Positions 51,625-60,886 of a stretch of 64,000 nt of DNA are shown one piece after another. The notes beneath the pieces were generated by a model that was not told the origin of the DNA, did not search any database, and saw nothing but the letters and a program-made list of their open reading frames with translations. The position numbers were made by a program, and so were the translations under genes. Location: the NCBI GenBank assembly GCA_031291235.1, contig JARLJL010000013.1:124001-188000 (forward strand), given 5' to 3'. Each line of letters starts with the position of its first letter. Position 1 is the stretch's first letter. Source of the stretch: Sulfuriferula sp. GTDB lineage: Bacteria; Pseudomonadota; Gammaproteobacteria; Burkholderiales; Sulfuriferulaceae.

Positions 51625-51933
51625 TCACGCAGTAATCAGCTTTTGCAGTTCGCCGCTCTGGAACATTTCCTTCATGATGTCGGAACCGCCGACAAATTCG
51701 CCATTGATGTACAACTGGGGGATGGTAGGCCAATTAGCGTAATCCTTGATGCCCTGACGGATTTCAGGCTCTGCCAGCACATTCACGGTGAATAAATCGG
51801 TGACGCCGGAAGACTTCAGTATCTGTACGGCGTTAGCAGAAAAACCGCATTGCGGAAATTGCGGCGTACCCTTCATGTAAAGCACCACTTTGTGACCGGT
51901 CACCTGTTCACGTATCGTATCTTGCACACTCAT
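51625..51933 (-). CDS. grxD: Monothiol glutaredoxin (Grx4/GrxD)
   Basis: A 102-residue glutaredoxin with the monothiol active site CGFS in [13 protein letters not shown], preceded by [12 protein letters not shown], and the glutathione-binding [18 protein letters not shown]. These proteins carry [2Fe-2S] clusters with glutathione and deliver them to target proteins rather than acting mainly as reductases. AGGAG precedes the ATG. A single-gene transcript with its own terminator. Confidence 0.96.
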   Translation of the reverse strand: MSVQDTIREQVTGHKVVLYMKGTPQFPQCGFSANAVQILKSSGVTDLFTVNVLAEPEIRQGIKDYANWPTIPQLYINGEFVGGSDIMKEMFQSGELQKLITA

Positions 51934-52066
51934 TTTTCATACTCCTGGAAATATTAAATACCCGACTAAATCTATCAACTATGATACCCGGACACAAGGC
52001 AAATCGTCAAGCCGCACACAGCAGCATCAGGGCGGACGGAGTCCATTCGGGAGATAAAAAAACAAA

Positions 52067-52113
52067 ACGGATGCCGCTCATCCCGGGGTCATCCCGGTTT
52101 GAACGGCATCCGT
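52067..52113 (-). terminator. Terminator of the RND efflux operon
   Basis: 10-bp arms ACGGATGCCG/CGGCATCCGT, with TTTTGTTTTTTT following on the minus strand. It lies 19 bases after the stop of the RND gene. Confidence 0.85.
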
Positions 52114-52131
52114 CTCAAGCACTGCCAAATA

Positions 52132-55100
52132 TTAAACGGCTTCGTTGACAGCCTCGCGTTGCGCCAGTGCGCGCGCCTCGTGACTATGGTCGGCTGCCAG
52201 CAGCATGTAAATGCCCGGCACCACGAACAAGGTAAACAGCGTACCGATCGACAAACCGCTGGCAATCACCAGCCCCATGTTGAAACGGCTCACCGCACCG
52301 GCACCGCTCGCAGTAATCAGCGGCACCACGCCCAGCACCATCGCAGCGGTGGTCATCAGGATAGGCCGCAGACGCAAACCGGCGGCTTTCTCAATGGCTT
52401 CACGCTTGCTTGCACCCATGCGCTGGAGGTTATTGGCAAACTCCACAATCAGAATGCCGTGTTTGGACACCAGACCGATCAACGTCACCAATCCGACCTC
52501 GGTATAGACGTTAAGCGTAGCGTGTCCGATACCGAGATTGATAAAGATCAGCGCACCGGCAATCGACATCGGCACCGACACCAGGATGATAATCGGATCG
52601 CGGAAACTCTCGAACTGCGCTGCCAGGGCGAGGAAAATAATCACGATGGCAAAGAAGAAGGTGAGCACCAGACCGCCCGATTCCTGCACGAACTGACGCG
52701 AAGCACCGGCATAATCGAAGCTGTAGCCAGCCGGCAGCGTGTCCTTGGCCAGGGTTTTCAGCCGTTGCAGCGCCTGTCCCTGAGAAATGGTCGGGAACGC
52801 CACGCCTTGTATGGTCGCCATATTCTGCTGCTGGAAGTGGTTAATGGTTTCCGGCTGCGTACTGGTTTCCAGATGCGCTACCGTAGACAGCGGCACCATT
52901 TGCCCGCTTGAAGTCCGCAGATAATACTGCTTGAGCTGATCCGCGTTGAGACGGTAACCCTGCTCCACCTGCGGTATCACCTTGTAGGATCGGCCGCTCA
53001 GTTCGAAGTAATTCACATAGCCGCCACCCAGCATGGACGACAGCGCAGAGCCGATATCCTGCATGTTCAAACCGACTTGTGCAGCCATGTTGCGATCTAT
53101 CACCACGGTAGTCTGCGGCAAATCGATACGCAGGTCAGACTGGATGAAAATGAATTCACCGGTTTTCTGCGCGTCCTGCAGGAATTTCTGCGACACTTCA
53201 AACAGCTTGGAGAACGGCTCGGTAGTCGTAATTACAAACTGTATGGGCAAGCCGCGCGCACCCGGCAGGGGTGGCGGCTGGAAGATCGCATTCTGCGTAC
53301 CGGCAATTTTCCCAAGCTCCTGCTGCACGACAGGCTGCAACTGATTCGAAGTCTGCTTGCGCTCATCCCACGGCTTCAGCACCATACCGGTAATCACCTG
53401 AGTCGGCATATTCAGCTGGAATATGTGATCGGTTTCGCTATGGCCCTTGAATACATCGTGCACCTGATCGCCATACATCTCACGCTGCTTGAGCGTCGCA
53501 TCCGGTGCGTTGAACGATGCCGAAATCAGCACGCCCTGATCTTCCTGCGGCGCCAGTTCCGACATCGAGGTGGAATACAGGAAATAAATCCCGCCGAGCA
53601 CAATTACCGCGAATACCGCAATAACGGAGGTGTAATTTAGCACGCCGTGCAACTTGCGCTCGTAGGCCATATGCAGCCGCTCGAAGCGCTTGTCCAGCCA
53701 GATCACCAGATGATCCTGCCAGTTGCCGCCTTCTTTCTTGGGTGCGCGCAATAGGCGTGAACACATCATCGGCGATAACGTCAGTGCAATGATTGCCGAC
53801 ATGGTCACCGCGCCCACCAGCGTAAACGCGAATTCGGTAAACAATGCGCCGGTCAGACCGCTCATGAAGCCGATCGGCACGTACACTGCAATCAGCACGA
53901 TGGTCATTGCGATAATGGGATTAGCCAACTCGCGGGCGGCCTTGACCGCAGAGTCGAACGGCGACAGCCCTTCTTCCAGATGTCGGCTGACGTTCTCCAC
54001 CACGATAATGGCGTCATCCACCACCAGCCCGATGGCAAGCACCAGCGACAGCAGCGTCAGCAGATTAATGGAATAGCCCAGCGCTAGCATGACGGTAAAC
54101 GTACCGATCAGCGACAGCGGTATGGCGATAATCGGTATCAGCACAGAACGCAGCGAACCGAGGAACACAAACACCACCACCGTCACAATCAGTACCGCTT
54201 CTGCCAAAGTCTTGATCACCTCGTTGATCGAGGAATTCACAAACTTGGTGGAGTCGTACACGATCTTGCTGTTCAGTCCGCGCGGCAACTGCGCTTCTAC
54301 GTCCGGCATGGCCTTGCGCACGCGGGCAACCACGTCGAGCAGGTTTGCGCCCGGCGCAACCTGGATACCGATGTAGACTGCTTTTCTGCCGTCAAAAGCC
54401 ACACTGGAATCGTAATCGTCAGCGCCAAGCGTTACGTTCGCCACGTCAGACAAACGCACGACCGAGTTACCTTGCTGCTTGATGATCATTTCCTTGAATG
54501 CATCGACCGAATGCAACGCAGTCGAAGCATTCAGATTGATCTGTACCATTTGCCCCTTGGACTGTCCGCTGGACGACAGGAAGTTATTCGCTGCCAGTGC
54601 AGTGGAAACATCGGCTGCAGTCAAACCAACGGCAGCCAGTTTTTGCGGGTCCAGCCAGGCACGCAGAGCAAAGTTTTTCGCTCCCAGCAATTCAGCGGTC
54701 TGCACGCCTTCAATCGCTTGCAGTTTGGGCTGTACCGAACGCACCAGATAATCGGTCACCTGATTGGGCTTGAGTACGTCGCTGTAAAAACCGATGTACA
54801 TGGCGTCAATGGTCTGACCGATCGCCACCGACAGCACAGGTTTCTGCGCTTGCGGCGGCATCTGGTTAAGTACCGCATTAACCTTGGTATTGATCTCGGT
54901 CAACGCCTTGTCCGGGTCGTAATTCAGGCGCAAGTTGGCGGTAATCGTACTCGTCCCCTGAATGCTGCTGGAGGTCATGTAATCGATACCGTTAGCCTGG
55001 GCGACAGCATTCTCCAGCGGCGTGGTAATAAAACTCGCCACCAGATTGGCATCAGCACCCGGATAGGCGGTGGTGACCGTCACCACCGCATTTTGGGTAT

Positions 55101-55242
55101 AGGGGAATTGCAACACCGGCAACATGCCGATAGAACGCAATCCCAGCACCAGTATGACCAGGCTGATAACCGACGCCAGTACCGGGCGCTCGACAAAGAG
55201 ATCGGTGAATTTGCGCATCGTTGCGCTCACGGCAGCATTCAT
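52132..55242 (-). CDS. RND multidrug efflux permease (HAE1 family)
   Basis: A 1036-residue inner-membrane proton antiporter with twelve spans and two large periplasmic loops. The N-terminal span is MRKFTDLFVERPVLASVISL; GLVVDDAIIVVENV carries the paired aspartates of proton relay near residue 410; FPTISQGQALQRL and GLVSKHGILIVEFANNL lie in the second half. It exports drugs or other hydrophobic compounds together with the adaptor and outer-membrane factor encoded just upstream. Its ATG overlaps the adaptor stop by four bases. Substrate range cannot be read from sequence. Confidence 0.95.
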   Translation of the reverse strand: MNAAVSATMRKFTDLFVERPVLASVISLVILVLGLRSIGMLPVLQFPYTQNAVVTVTTAYPGADANLVASFITTPLENAVAQANGIDYMTSSSIQGTSTITANLRLNYDPDKALTEINTKVNAVLNQMPPQAQKPVLSVAIGQTIDAMYIGFYSDVLKPNQVTDYLVRSVQPKLQAIEGVQTAELLGAKNFALRAWLDPQKLAAVGLTAADVSTALAANNFLSSSGQSKGQMVQINLNASTALHSVDAFKEMIIKQQGNSVVRLSDVANVTLGADDYDSSVAFDGRKAVYIGIQVAPGANLLDVVARVRKAMPDVEAQLPRGLNSKIVYDSTKFVNSSINEVIKTLAEAVLIVTVVVFVFLGSLRSVLIPIIAIPLSLIGTFTVMLALGYSINLLTLLSLVLAIGLVVDDAIIVVENVSRHLEEGLSPFDSAVKAARELANPIIAMTIVLIAVYVPIGFMSGLTGALFTEFAFTLVGAVTMSAIIALTLSPMMCSRLLRAPKKEGGNWQDHLVIWLDKRFERLHMAYERKLHGVLNYTSVIAVFAVIVLGGIYFLYSTSMSELAPQEDQGVLISASFNAPDATLKQREMYGDQVHDVFKGHSETDHIFQLNMPTQVITGMVLKPWDERKQTSNQLQPVVQQELGKIAGTQNAIFQPPPLPGARGLPIQFVITTTEPFSKLFEVSQKFLQDAQKTGEFIFIQSDLRIDLPQTTVVIDRNMAAQVGLNMQDIGSALSSMLGGGYVNYFELSGRSYKVIPQVEQGYRLNADQLKQYYLRTSSGQMVPLSTVAHLETSTQPETINHFQQQNMATIQGVAFPTISQGQALQRLKTLAKDTLPAGYSFDYAGASRQFVQESGGLVLTFFFAIVIIFLALAAQFESFRDPIIILVSVPMSIAGALIFINLGIGHATLNVYTEVGLVTLIGLVSKHGILIVEFANNLQRMGASKREAIEKAAGLRLRPILMTTAAMVLGVVPLITASGAGAVSRFNMGLVIASGLSIGTLFTLFVVPGIYMLLAADHSHEARALAQREAVNEAV

Positions 55243-56381
55243 TCGTCTTTCACCTCTGGATTAGGATTGTTGGCCGGCGTGACGCTGTTATTGACGAATA
55301 CCGGCGCACCGTTATGCAGCTTGAGCTGACCGGCAGTCACCACCGTTTCGCCGGCCTTGACACCCGTCAACACAGAAACCTGATCGCCGCGCATTGCCCC
55401 GGTGGTTACAAAACGCTGCTCGACCGACAGTTTGGGTTTGCCGTCCGCACCCTTACCTTCATCCTTGACGATATAAACGGTACTGCCGTAAGGATTATAA
55501 GCAATGGCCGCATTAGGCAAGGTGATGTACTGGCGCTGAGTGCCCTCGTCTACGCGAGCAGTAGCAAACAATCCAGGCAGCAATTCGCCCTTGGGATTGG
55601 CAATGCGAGCGCGGACCTTGAGGTTGCGCGTCGCAGTATCCACCTGCGGTTCTACTGCAGAAATCACACCGGTATAAGTCTTGCCAGGCAGTGCGCTGGT
55701 TTGCACGCCGATCTTGTCGCCTACGCGCACCAGGTCGATTTGCGTTTGCGGCACGGTGAAATCCAGATACATGGGATCAAGCTTCTGCAAATTCACGATC
55801 GCGGTACCGGCCGCAAGAAACTGACCGAGATCGATCTGACGGATACCCAGGCGACCGGAGAACGGTGCGCGTATGATTTTCTGATCGATGGTCGCTTGCT
55901 GAGCCGCTACCTGAGCCTGAGCGCTTTTCAGATTGGCGGCATCGGTATCCACTGCCGCCTGACTGATCGCCTGCACCTTAAGCTGTGCGGAGTCGCGGTC
56001 GTAATTCTGTTTGGCAAGCATGGCGGAGGCCTTGAGCTGTTCCAGCTGAGCCTTGAGCGGCGCCGCATTCAGCTCTACCAGCACCTCGCCGGCCTTGACC
56101 GTTGCGCCCGACTCAAAATGCAGCGCCGTCACCAGCCCGCCGACTTCGGCAGCCAGACTGGCACCGCTAGCGGCACGCAATGTCCCCACGCCTTCCACGG
56201 TCGGCTGCCATACAGAAGACTGAGCGACGGTGGTCGATACGGCTTGCGGCGGATTGGCCATGCCGCCGATCGCTTTCTGTATCATCTTGTTGCGAAATTG
56301 CTGAAAACCGTAAATGCCGCCAAACACCAGCCCAGCGCCCAGCAGCATGATGATCATGCGCTTTGTCGTTCCCTTGGTCAT
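55239..56381 (-). CDS. RND periplasmic adaptor (membrane fusion protein)
   Basis: A 380-residue HlyD-type adaptor: N-terminal membrane anchor (MIIMLLGAGLVFGGIYGFQQ), biotinyl-lipoyl halves (GGLVTALHFESGATVKAGEV and RAPFSGRLGIRQIDLGQFLA), a helical hairpin between them, and beta-barrel and membrane-proximal domains (PQTQIDLVRVGDKIGVQ). It links the RND pump with the outer-membrane channel. It overlaps both neighbours by ATGA junctions. No lipobox; it is anchored by its helix. Confidence 0.94.
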   Translation of the reverse strand: MTKGTTKRMIIMLLGAGLVFGGIYGFQQFRNKMIQKAIGGMANPPQAVSTTVAQSSVWQPTVEGVGTLRAASGASLAAEVGGLVTALHFESGATVKAGEVLVELNAAPLKAQLEQLKASAMLAKQNYDRDSAQLKVQAISQAAVDTDAANLKSAQAQVAAQQATIDQKIIRAPFSGRLGIRQIDLGQFLAAGTAIVNLQKLDPMYLDFTVPQTQIDLVRVGDKIGVQTSALPGKTYTGVISAVEPQVDTATRNLKVRARIANPKGELLPGLFATARVDEGTQRQYITLPNAAIAYNPYGSTVYIVKDEGKGADGKPKLSVEQRFVTTGAMRGDQVSVLTGVKAGETVVTAGQLKLHNGAPVFVNNSVTPANNPNPEVKDE

Positions 56382-57961
56382 AGAAGTACTCCGTGCATCA
56401 GTTGTGATTCGAAAGGTAGGTTGGAATAAAACATCAGTGCTTCTTCATTGGTTTTAACCACGGGTTTGGCAGGCGCACTCTGGTTGGACCAGCCGCCGCC
56501 CATGGCTTGATAAAGTGCGGCAGTATCCGTCAAACGCTGCACTTGCGCGGCAATCAGATTGATCTGCGTTTGCTGCGCCTGTTGCTGCGCCGTCAGCAAT
56601 TGCAAATAGCTCGCCCCGCCCAGCTGATATTGCTGCTGCATAAGTCCCAGCGCCATCTGCGCAGATTTGTCGGCTGCGGCTTGCGCCTGCAAGGTCTGCG
56701 CGTCGTTATCCAGTGCACGCAGCGTATCCGCCACATTACGCAAGCCTTGCAGCACGCTTTGGCGATAATTGGCAGCAGCAGCATCGAGCCCTGCCTGCGC
56801 GGATTTCACGCCGGCTTTGAGGCCGGCATTGAACAAGGGCTGCACCAGTTGACCGGCCAGACCCCAGACCATGGTGCCGGCGCCAAACAGACTGGAAGTC
56901 GTCAGCGCCTGCGAACCCAGATTGGCAGACAGACTGATTTGCGGATAACCGTTGGCGATCGCCACACCGTATTGCGCGCTGGCGGCATGCAGTAAAGCTT
57001 CAGATGCGCGTATATCGGGACGCTGGCGTACCAGTTCGGAAGGAATGACGACAGGCACTTCTGCCGGCAAACTGAAATCGGCCAGCGTAAACTGGGGAAC
57101 TTCTGCTGCGCCGGGCGCCTCGCCTGCCAGTATTGCCAGCAAGTGGTTGGTCTGATCCAGCTTGTTCTGTAACGGCGGAATACCGGCGCGAGTCTGCTCC
57201 AGCTGTGTTTCCAGAGACAGCGCGTCGGCGCGTGCAATCGCACCCAGCTTCAGTCGTTCATGGGCAATGTCGACCTGCTTCTGCTGCGCTGCGAGTATGG
57301 CCTTGCTGGCGCTGATCTGAGCGCCATACTGCGCCTGCGCCATGGCTGTCGTCACAATGTTGGCAGCCAGCGTCAGGCGCGAAGCTTCCAGCTGATAACG
57401 CTGATAATCGGCCTGCGCGGCATAGCTTTCCAGCAAGCGCCGGTTACCGCCGAACACATCGAGGTTGTAACTGACCGTCACCCCAGCGTTATACAGATTG
57501 TAAATTCTGTCGCCGCCTTCCAGACCCATGCTGGAATTATTGGTACCGTTGCGTTGCGCGCCCAATTTGGCATTGACCTGCGGATATTCGCTGGAACCTG
57601 CCTGCGCAGCGTAAGTCTGCTGCGCCTGGCGCAGCGTCGCTTGCGCTGATTGCAGCGTCGGGCTATTACGCATTGCCTGGTCTATATAAGCATCGAGCCG
57701 GGCGGAGCCGAAATTATGCCACCAGGTCGACGAGACGGTCTGCCCAACGGCAAAATGCTGCGCGCCGCCTGCAGCAGTACCGGGGGCAGTTACGGTCTGC
57801 GCCGGCAAAGGTTGTGCTGTGTAGCTACTGACTGTCGGCGCTGCCGGTTGCTTGAAATCCGGGCCTACGCTGGCACAACCGAACAACGACAGAGAGCCGG
57901 CCAACAACGCCAACGTGCTTAATCGTGGAAGCGGTCTTGCTGAATCTGAATAATGCTTCAT
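56378..57961 (-). CDS. NodT/OprM-type outer-membrane efflux lipoprotein
   Basis: A 527-residue TolC-superfamily channel. The start is MKHYSDS behind AGGAAG, giving a lipoprotein signal with the lipobox LFGC (about residue 29). Two outer-membrane efflux repeats follow, with LDVFGGNRRLLESYAAQ and PDIRASEALLHAASAQYGVA as typical stretches. It forms the exit duct of the tripartite pump. It is the first gene of the efflux operon, 13 bases after the MarR regulator's stop. Confidence 0.93.
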   Translation of the reverse strand: MKHYSDSARPLPRLSTLALLAGSLSLFGCASVGPDFKQPAAPTVSSYTAQPLPAQTVTAPGTAAGGAQHFAVGQTVSSTWWHNFGSARLDAYIDQAMRNSPTLQSAQATLRQAQQTYAAQAGSSEYPQVNAKLGAQRNGTNNSSMGLEGGDRIYNLYNAGVTVSYNLDVFGGNRRLLESYAAQADYQRYQLEASRLTLAANIVTTAMAQAQYGAQISASKAILAAQQKQVDIAHERLKLGAIARADALSLETQLEQTRAGIPPLQNKLDQTNHLLAILAGEAPGAAEVPQFTLADFSLPAEVPVVIPSELVRQRPDIRASEALLHAASAQYGVAIANGYPQISLSANLGSQALTTSSLFGAGTMVWGLAGQLVQPLFNAGLKAGVKSAQAGLDAAAANYRQSVLQGLRNVADTLRALDNDAQTLQAQAAADKSAQMALGLMQQQYQLGGASYLQLLTAQQQAQQTQINLIAAQVQRLTDTAALYQAMGGGWSNQSAPAKPVVKTNEEALMFYSNLPFESQLMHGVLL

Positions 57962-57974
57962 ATGCGGGCTTCCT

Positions 57975-58538
57975 CTAAGACTTGAATTTAACGTCATGCA
58001 GACTGACATCGCACGACAGCAAGGGTTCAGGCAAACCGCTCAAACCTGATATTGCTGCCAGTAATTTATGCTGCATGGCTTCCAGCTGATTCTTTTCGGC
58101 GGCGCTGAAATCCTGCCACAATGCTTGATACACTTGCCACTGTTCCGGCAAAACCGATTCAACGAACGCAATTCCGGCATCGGTCAGCGTCAAGATGATC
58201 TTGCGTCTGTCGATTTCATGCCCTTTCCTGCTGACCCAGCCCTTTTTCACCATTTCATCGGCAAACCGGGTGATATTGGTACGTGAAGAAATCACAATAT
58301 GGCTCAGATCGCTGGGGAAAATATAACGCTCCGGACTGGAGTACAGCATCATCAAAGCGGTCATCATCGTATCGTTGATACCGTGAGCTTCCAGTCGCGC
58401 ATTCAGCAATTCATTCAATTTCTTGAATATGATGAACTGCATGCGTGACAACATCACTTCCTGACGAGGTTGACCGGATATCTGCTGATCGATGATATCC
58501 AGACGCTGTTCAAACGCATTCACACAATCCTTGACCAT
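57975..58538 (-). CDS. MarR-family transcriptional regulator of the efflux operon
   Basis: A 187-residue winged-helix protein resembling MprA/EmrR: a long N-terminal helix region, winged helix with IFPSDLSHIVISSRTNITRF as the recognition part and a wing at KKGWVSRKGHEIDRRKIILT. MarR proteins repress nearby efflux genes and release DNA on binding a phenolic or drug ligand. It heads the operon with the three RND genes, and a perfect palindrome lies 32 bases upstream of its start, so autorepression of the whole operon is very likely. Confidence 0.92.
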   Translation of the reverse strand: MVKDCVNAFEQRLDIIDQQISGQPRQEVMLSRMQFIIFKKLNELLNARLEAHGINDTMMTALMMLYSSPERYIFPSDLSHIVISSRTNITRFADEMVKKGWVSRKGHEIDRRKIILTLTDAGIAFVESVLPEQWQVYQALWQDFSAAEKNQLEAMQHKLLAAISGLSGLPEPLLSCDVSLHDVKFKS

Positions 58539-58570
58539 ATTGATAAAAATTAAAAGTGGTAACGATCGAA

Positions 58571-58590
58571 ATAGTAACTTACGTTACTAT
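58571..58590. promoter_or_regulatory. Palindromic MarR operator
   Basis: Perfect 8-bp arms ATAGTAAC/GTTACTAT around TTAC, upstream of the MarR gene. Size and symmetry are those of MarR-dimer binding sites. Confidence 0.75.
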
Positions 58591-58693
58591 TTTTCGTCAA
58601 CACAATTATGAACCTACCAAAAACATGGAAATTTATTATTTATTCAATAAGTTAACTGAATTAACCGGATTTGCGCAACGTAGTTATAAAGTA

Positions 58694-59617
58694 CTAAACA
58701 ACTTCTCCAGCAGCGCCGTTACGAGATTGCAGCACGGCCTGAGACTGCAGCCAATGCCGGAATGCCAGTACTTTACTGAGCGACTGTCGATGATTGAGGG
58801 TAACCAGATGATAGGCACGGTCGGTGGGTAACGCCGTATCGAACAGCGCAACCAGCCTGCCGCTTTGCAGCTCGTCGGCAACCAGACTGCGCCAGGCCAG
58901 CGCCACGCCCAATCCTGAGGTCGCCGCCTGAATAACCAGATTGACATCGCCGAAATGCCGTATGCGCGGCGGCGCAACCGGTAATACGTTCAGCGTTGCC
59001 AGCCAGGTTTCCCAATCCGGGAAAGCCGGATCCCATTCGTGCGAATTACCTTGCAGCAAGGTACAGTTCAATAAGTCCGCAGGCGACGCGATCATTGCCG
59101 CCTGCGCCGGCGCAGCAACAGGCACTATCGTCTCCTGCATGATGCGCTCGCTGAACAACCCTGTATAGGAACCGGCGCCGAAACGCACGGCAACGTCGAC
59201 ATCTTCCAGCGCGAAATCGATCAAGCGCCGCGTCGCAAGCAAACGCAGCTCAATGTCGGGGTAACGCGTCTGAAAATCGTCCAGCCGGGGTATCAGCCAG
59301 CGTGCGGCGAATACCGGTGGCGCCGACACCACCAGAGTACCGTTGTCGCTATCGGTATGCAATTGTTCAACCGCACGCTCCAGCCGATCGAAAGCCTCAG
59401 TTATCAGCGGCACCGCCGCTGCAGCAGAGGCGCTCAGCGTCAGCGTCTTGCCGCGTTTGAACAATATCATATCCAGAGACGCTTCCAGTTGCTTGACCAG
59501 CTGACTCACGGCAGCAGGCGTAACATGCAACTCTTCCGCCGCGCGTGCAAACGAACGATGACGCGCCACCGATTCAAAGGCGCGCAATGCATTGAGCGAG
59601 GGCAACCGTCTTGCCAT
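58694..59617 (-). CDS. LysR-family transcriptional regulator (GcvA-like)
   Basis: A 307-residue regulator with N-terminal HTH (LNALRAFESVARHRSFARAA, ELHVTPAAVSQLVKQLEASL) and a periplasmic-binding-protein-like effector domain (about 90-300). The sequence recalls the GcvA branch. It is divergent from the EamA transporter gene with 97 bases between them containing two inverted repeats, so it probably controls that transporter and itself. Ligand unknown. Confidence 0.92.
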   Translation of the reverse strand: MARRLPSLNALRAFESVARHRSFARAAEELHVTPAAVSQLVKQLEASLDMILFKRGKTLTLSASAAAAVPLITEAFDRLERAVEQLHTDSDNGTLVVSAPPVFAARWLIPRLDDFQTRYPDIELRLLATRRLIDFALEDVDVAVRFGAGSYTGLFSERIMQETIVPVAAPAQAAMIASPADLLNCTLLQGNSHEWDPAFPDWETWLATLNVLPVAPPRIRHFGDVNLVIQAATSGLGVALAWRSLVADELQSGRLVALFDTALPTDRAYHLVTLNHRQSLSKVLAFRHWLQSQAVLQSRNGAAGEVV

Positions 59618-59640
59618 TAGATTTCCTTAATATATGTATT

Positions 59641-59702
59641 AGAAAGTCTAGTTTGTGCGAGGCCTGGCTGTCAATTAGACTGTGCTAATCAATAGACTTT
59701 CT
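59641..59702. promoter_or_regulatory. LysR-type control region with nested inverted repeats
   Basis: An outer 10-bp inverted repeat AGAAAGTCTA (59641-59650) / TAGACTTTCT (59693-59702) encloses ATTAG-ACTGTG-CTAAT (59674-59689), which fits the LysR T-N11-A pattern. It lies between the divergent LysR and EamA genes. Confidence 0.65.
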
Positions 59703-59714
59703 TAAAGTGCGCTT

Positions 59715-60605
59715 ATGAAAACCAATTCGGTATATCTGCTCGTCGTCATCTCGACAGTATTCTGGGGCGCCAATTTTGCGTTGGCCGGCCCCATATTGCA
59801 TGACATGGCGCCGCTATGGGCAGCCGCGCTACGTTTTACATTGGGCGCCATCATCATGATCGCGTTCATTAGCGCACGCGGCGAAGACCTGATCACGCCG
59901 GCGCGACGCCATGCCGGCGCTTATCTATTGATCGGCGCAATCGGTATCTGCGGATTCAACGTGTTGTTCTTCTCCGCTTTGCAGACGACTTCAGCCGGCA
60001 ACGCAGCATTAATCATGGCCACCAATCCGCTGATGACGACGCTGCTTGCCGCTGTGATGCTGAGAGAGCGCCCCGGCAAACAACTACTGCTGTCGCTGCC
60101 GCTGGCATTATCGGGAGTATTCGTGGTGATTTCCGGCGGAGACATAACGCGACTGACGCACATACACGATTTGCGCGGCGATCTGCTCATGCTGATCGCC
60201 AATATTGCCTGGGCGTTTTACAACATATTGAATCGCAGCATCATGCCCAAACTGCCGCCGCTGACCAATACCGCGCTGGTCATGTCCGCAGGCGCGCTGC
60301 TGTTGCTGACGGCAGCCATCGGCAGCGGCGAACCGCTTGCCATGCCCGGCTTATCGGCAATAATCGCGCTGAGCATCATGGTTGTCGGCGGCACGGTTAT
60401 CGCCTACCTGTTCTGGAATACCGGCATTGCCCATCTGGGTGCCGGACGCACCGCGCTATTTCTGAATCTGGTGCCGGTATTCGCCATGCTGGTCGCCGCC
60501 GTCATGGGAACACAACCTTCATCAGTGCAGATTATCGGCGGGCTGATGGTCATAGCTGGCGTCAGTCTGGCGATGATACCGCGCGGCAAGAGCGCACAAG
60601 GATAA
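59715..60605 (+). CDS. EamA/DMT-superfamily transporter
   Basis: A 296-residue membrane protein with ten spans in two EamA repeats (first about 5-140 with FWGANFALAGPILHDMAPLW, second about 150-290 with GGTVIAYLFWNTGIAHLGAG). Such proteins usually export amino acids or other metabolites. It is divergently paired with a LysR regulator and probably induced by it. Substrate cannot be assigned. Confidence 0.92.
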   Translation: MKTNSVYLLVVISTVFWGANFALAGPILHDMAPLWAAALRFTLGAIIMIAFISARGEDLITPARRHAGAYLLIGAIGICGFNVLFFSALQTTSAGNAALIMATNPLMTTLLAAVMLRERPGKQLLLSLPLALSGVFVVISGGDITRLTHIHDLRGDLLMLIANIAWAFYNILNRSIMPKLPPLTNTALVMSAGALLLLTAAIGSGEPLAMPGLSAIIALSIMVVGGTVIAYLFWNTGIAHLGAGRTALFLNLVPVFAMLVAAVMGTQPSSVQIIGGLMVIAGVSLAMIPRGKSAQG

Positions 60606-60643
60606 CTAGCAGCATCAGGGGAAACGGGTCGAAGCTTATCCGA

Positions 60644-60865
60644 TTAGGCCTTCTTCCCGGTAAACAGCAGCAACCCTACCCCTGCCGCGATAGCGCTTAT
60701 GCTTGCCCATAGCGGAATATCGACGGTCTGCTTTTCCTTGAACGACAGCTCGATGCTACCCAGTTTAAGCGCCTGGGTTTCCTTGGTGTAATTAAAACTG
60801 CCGTACGCCAGCCCAAGCGTACCGGCAACGATCAGTGCAACAGCGATCAGCTTTACGGCATTCAT
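60644..60865 (-). CDS. Small two-span membrane protein
   Basis: A 73-residue protein: first span AVALIVAGTLGLAYGSF, a middle section with GSIELSFKEKQTVDIPLW, second span ISAIAAGVGLLLF and a basic end GKKA. GTGAATAT precedes the ATG. Similar small proteins with a predicted soluble strand between two helices occur in many bacteria; I cannot give a firm family name. It lies 21 bases downstream of the decarboxylase stop in the same direction and may be co-transcribed. Confidence 0.7.
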   Translation of the reverse strand: MNAVKLIAVALIVAGTLGLAYGSFNYTKETQALKLGSIELSFKEKQTVDIPLWASISAIAAGVGLLLFTGKKA

Positions 60866-60886
60866 ATATTCACCTTTACACCGCGA

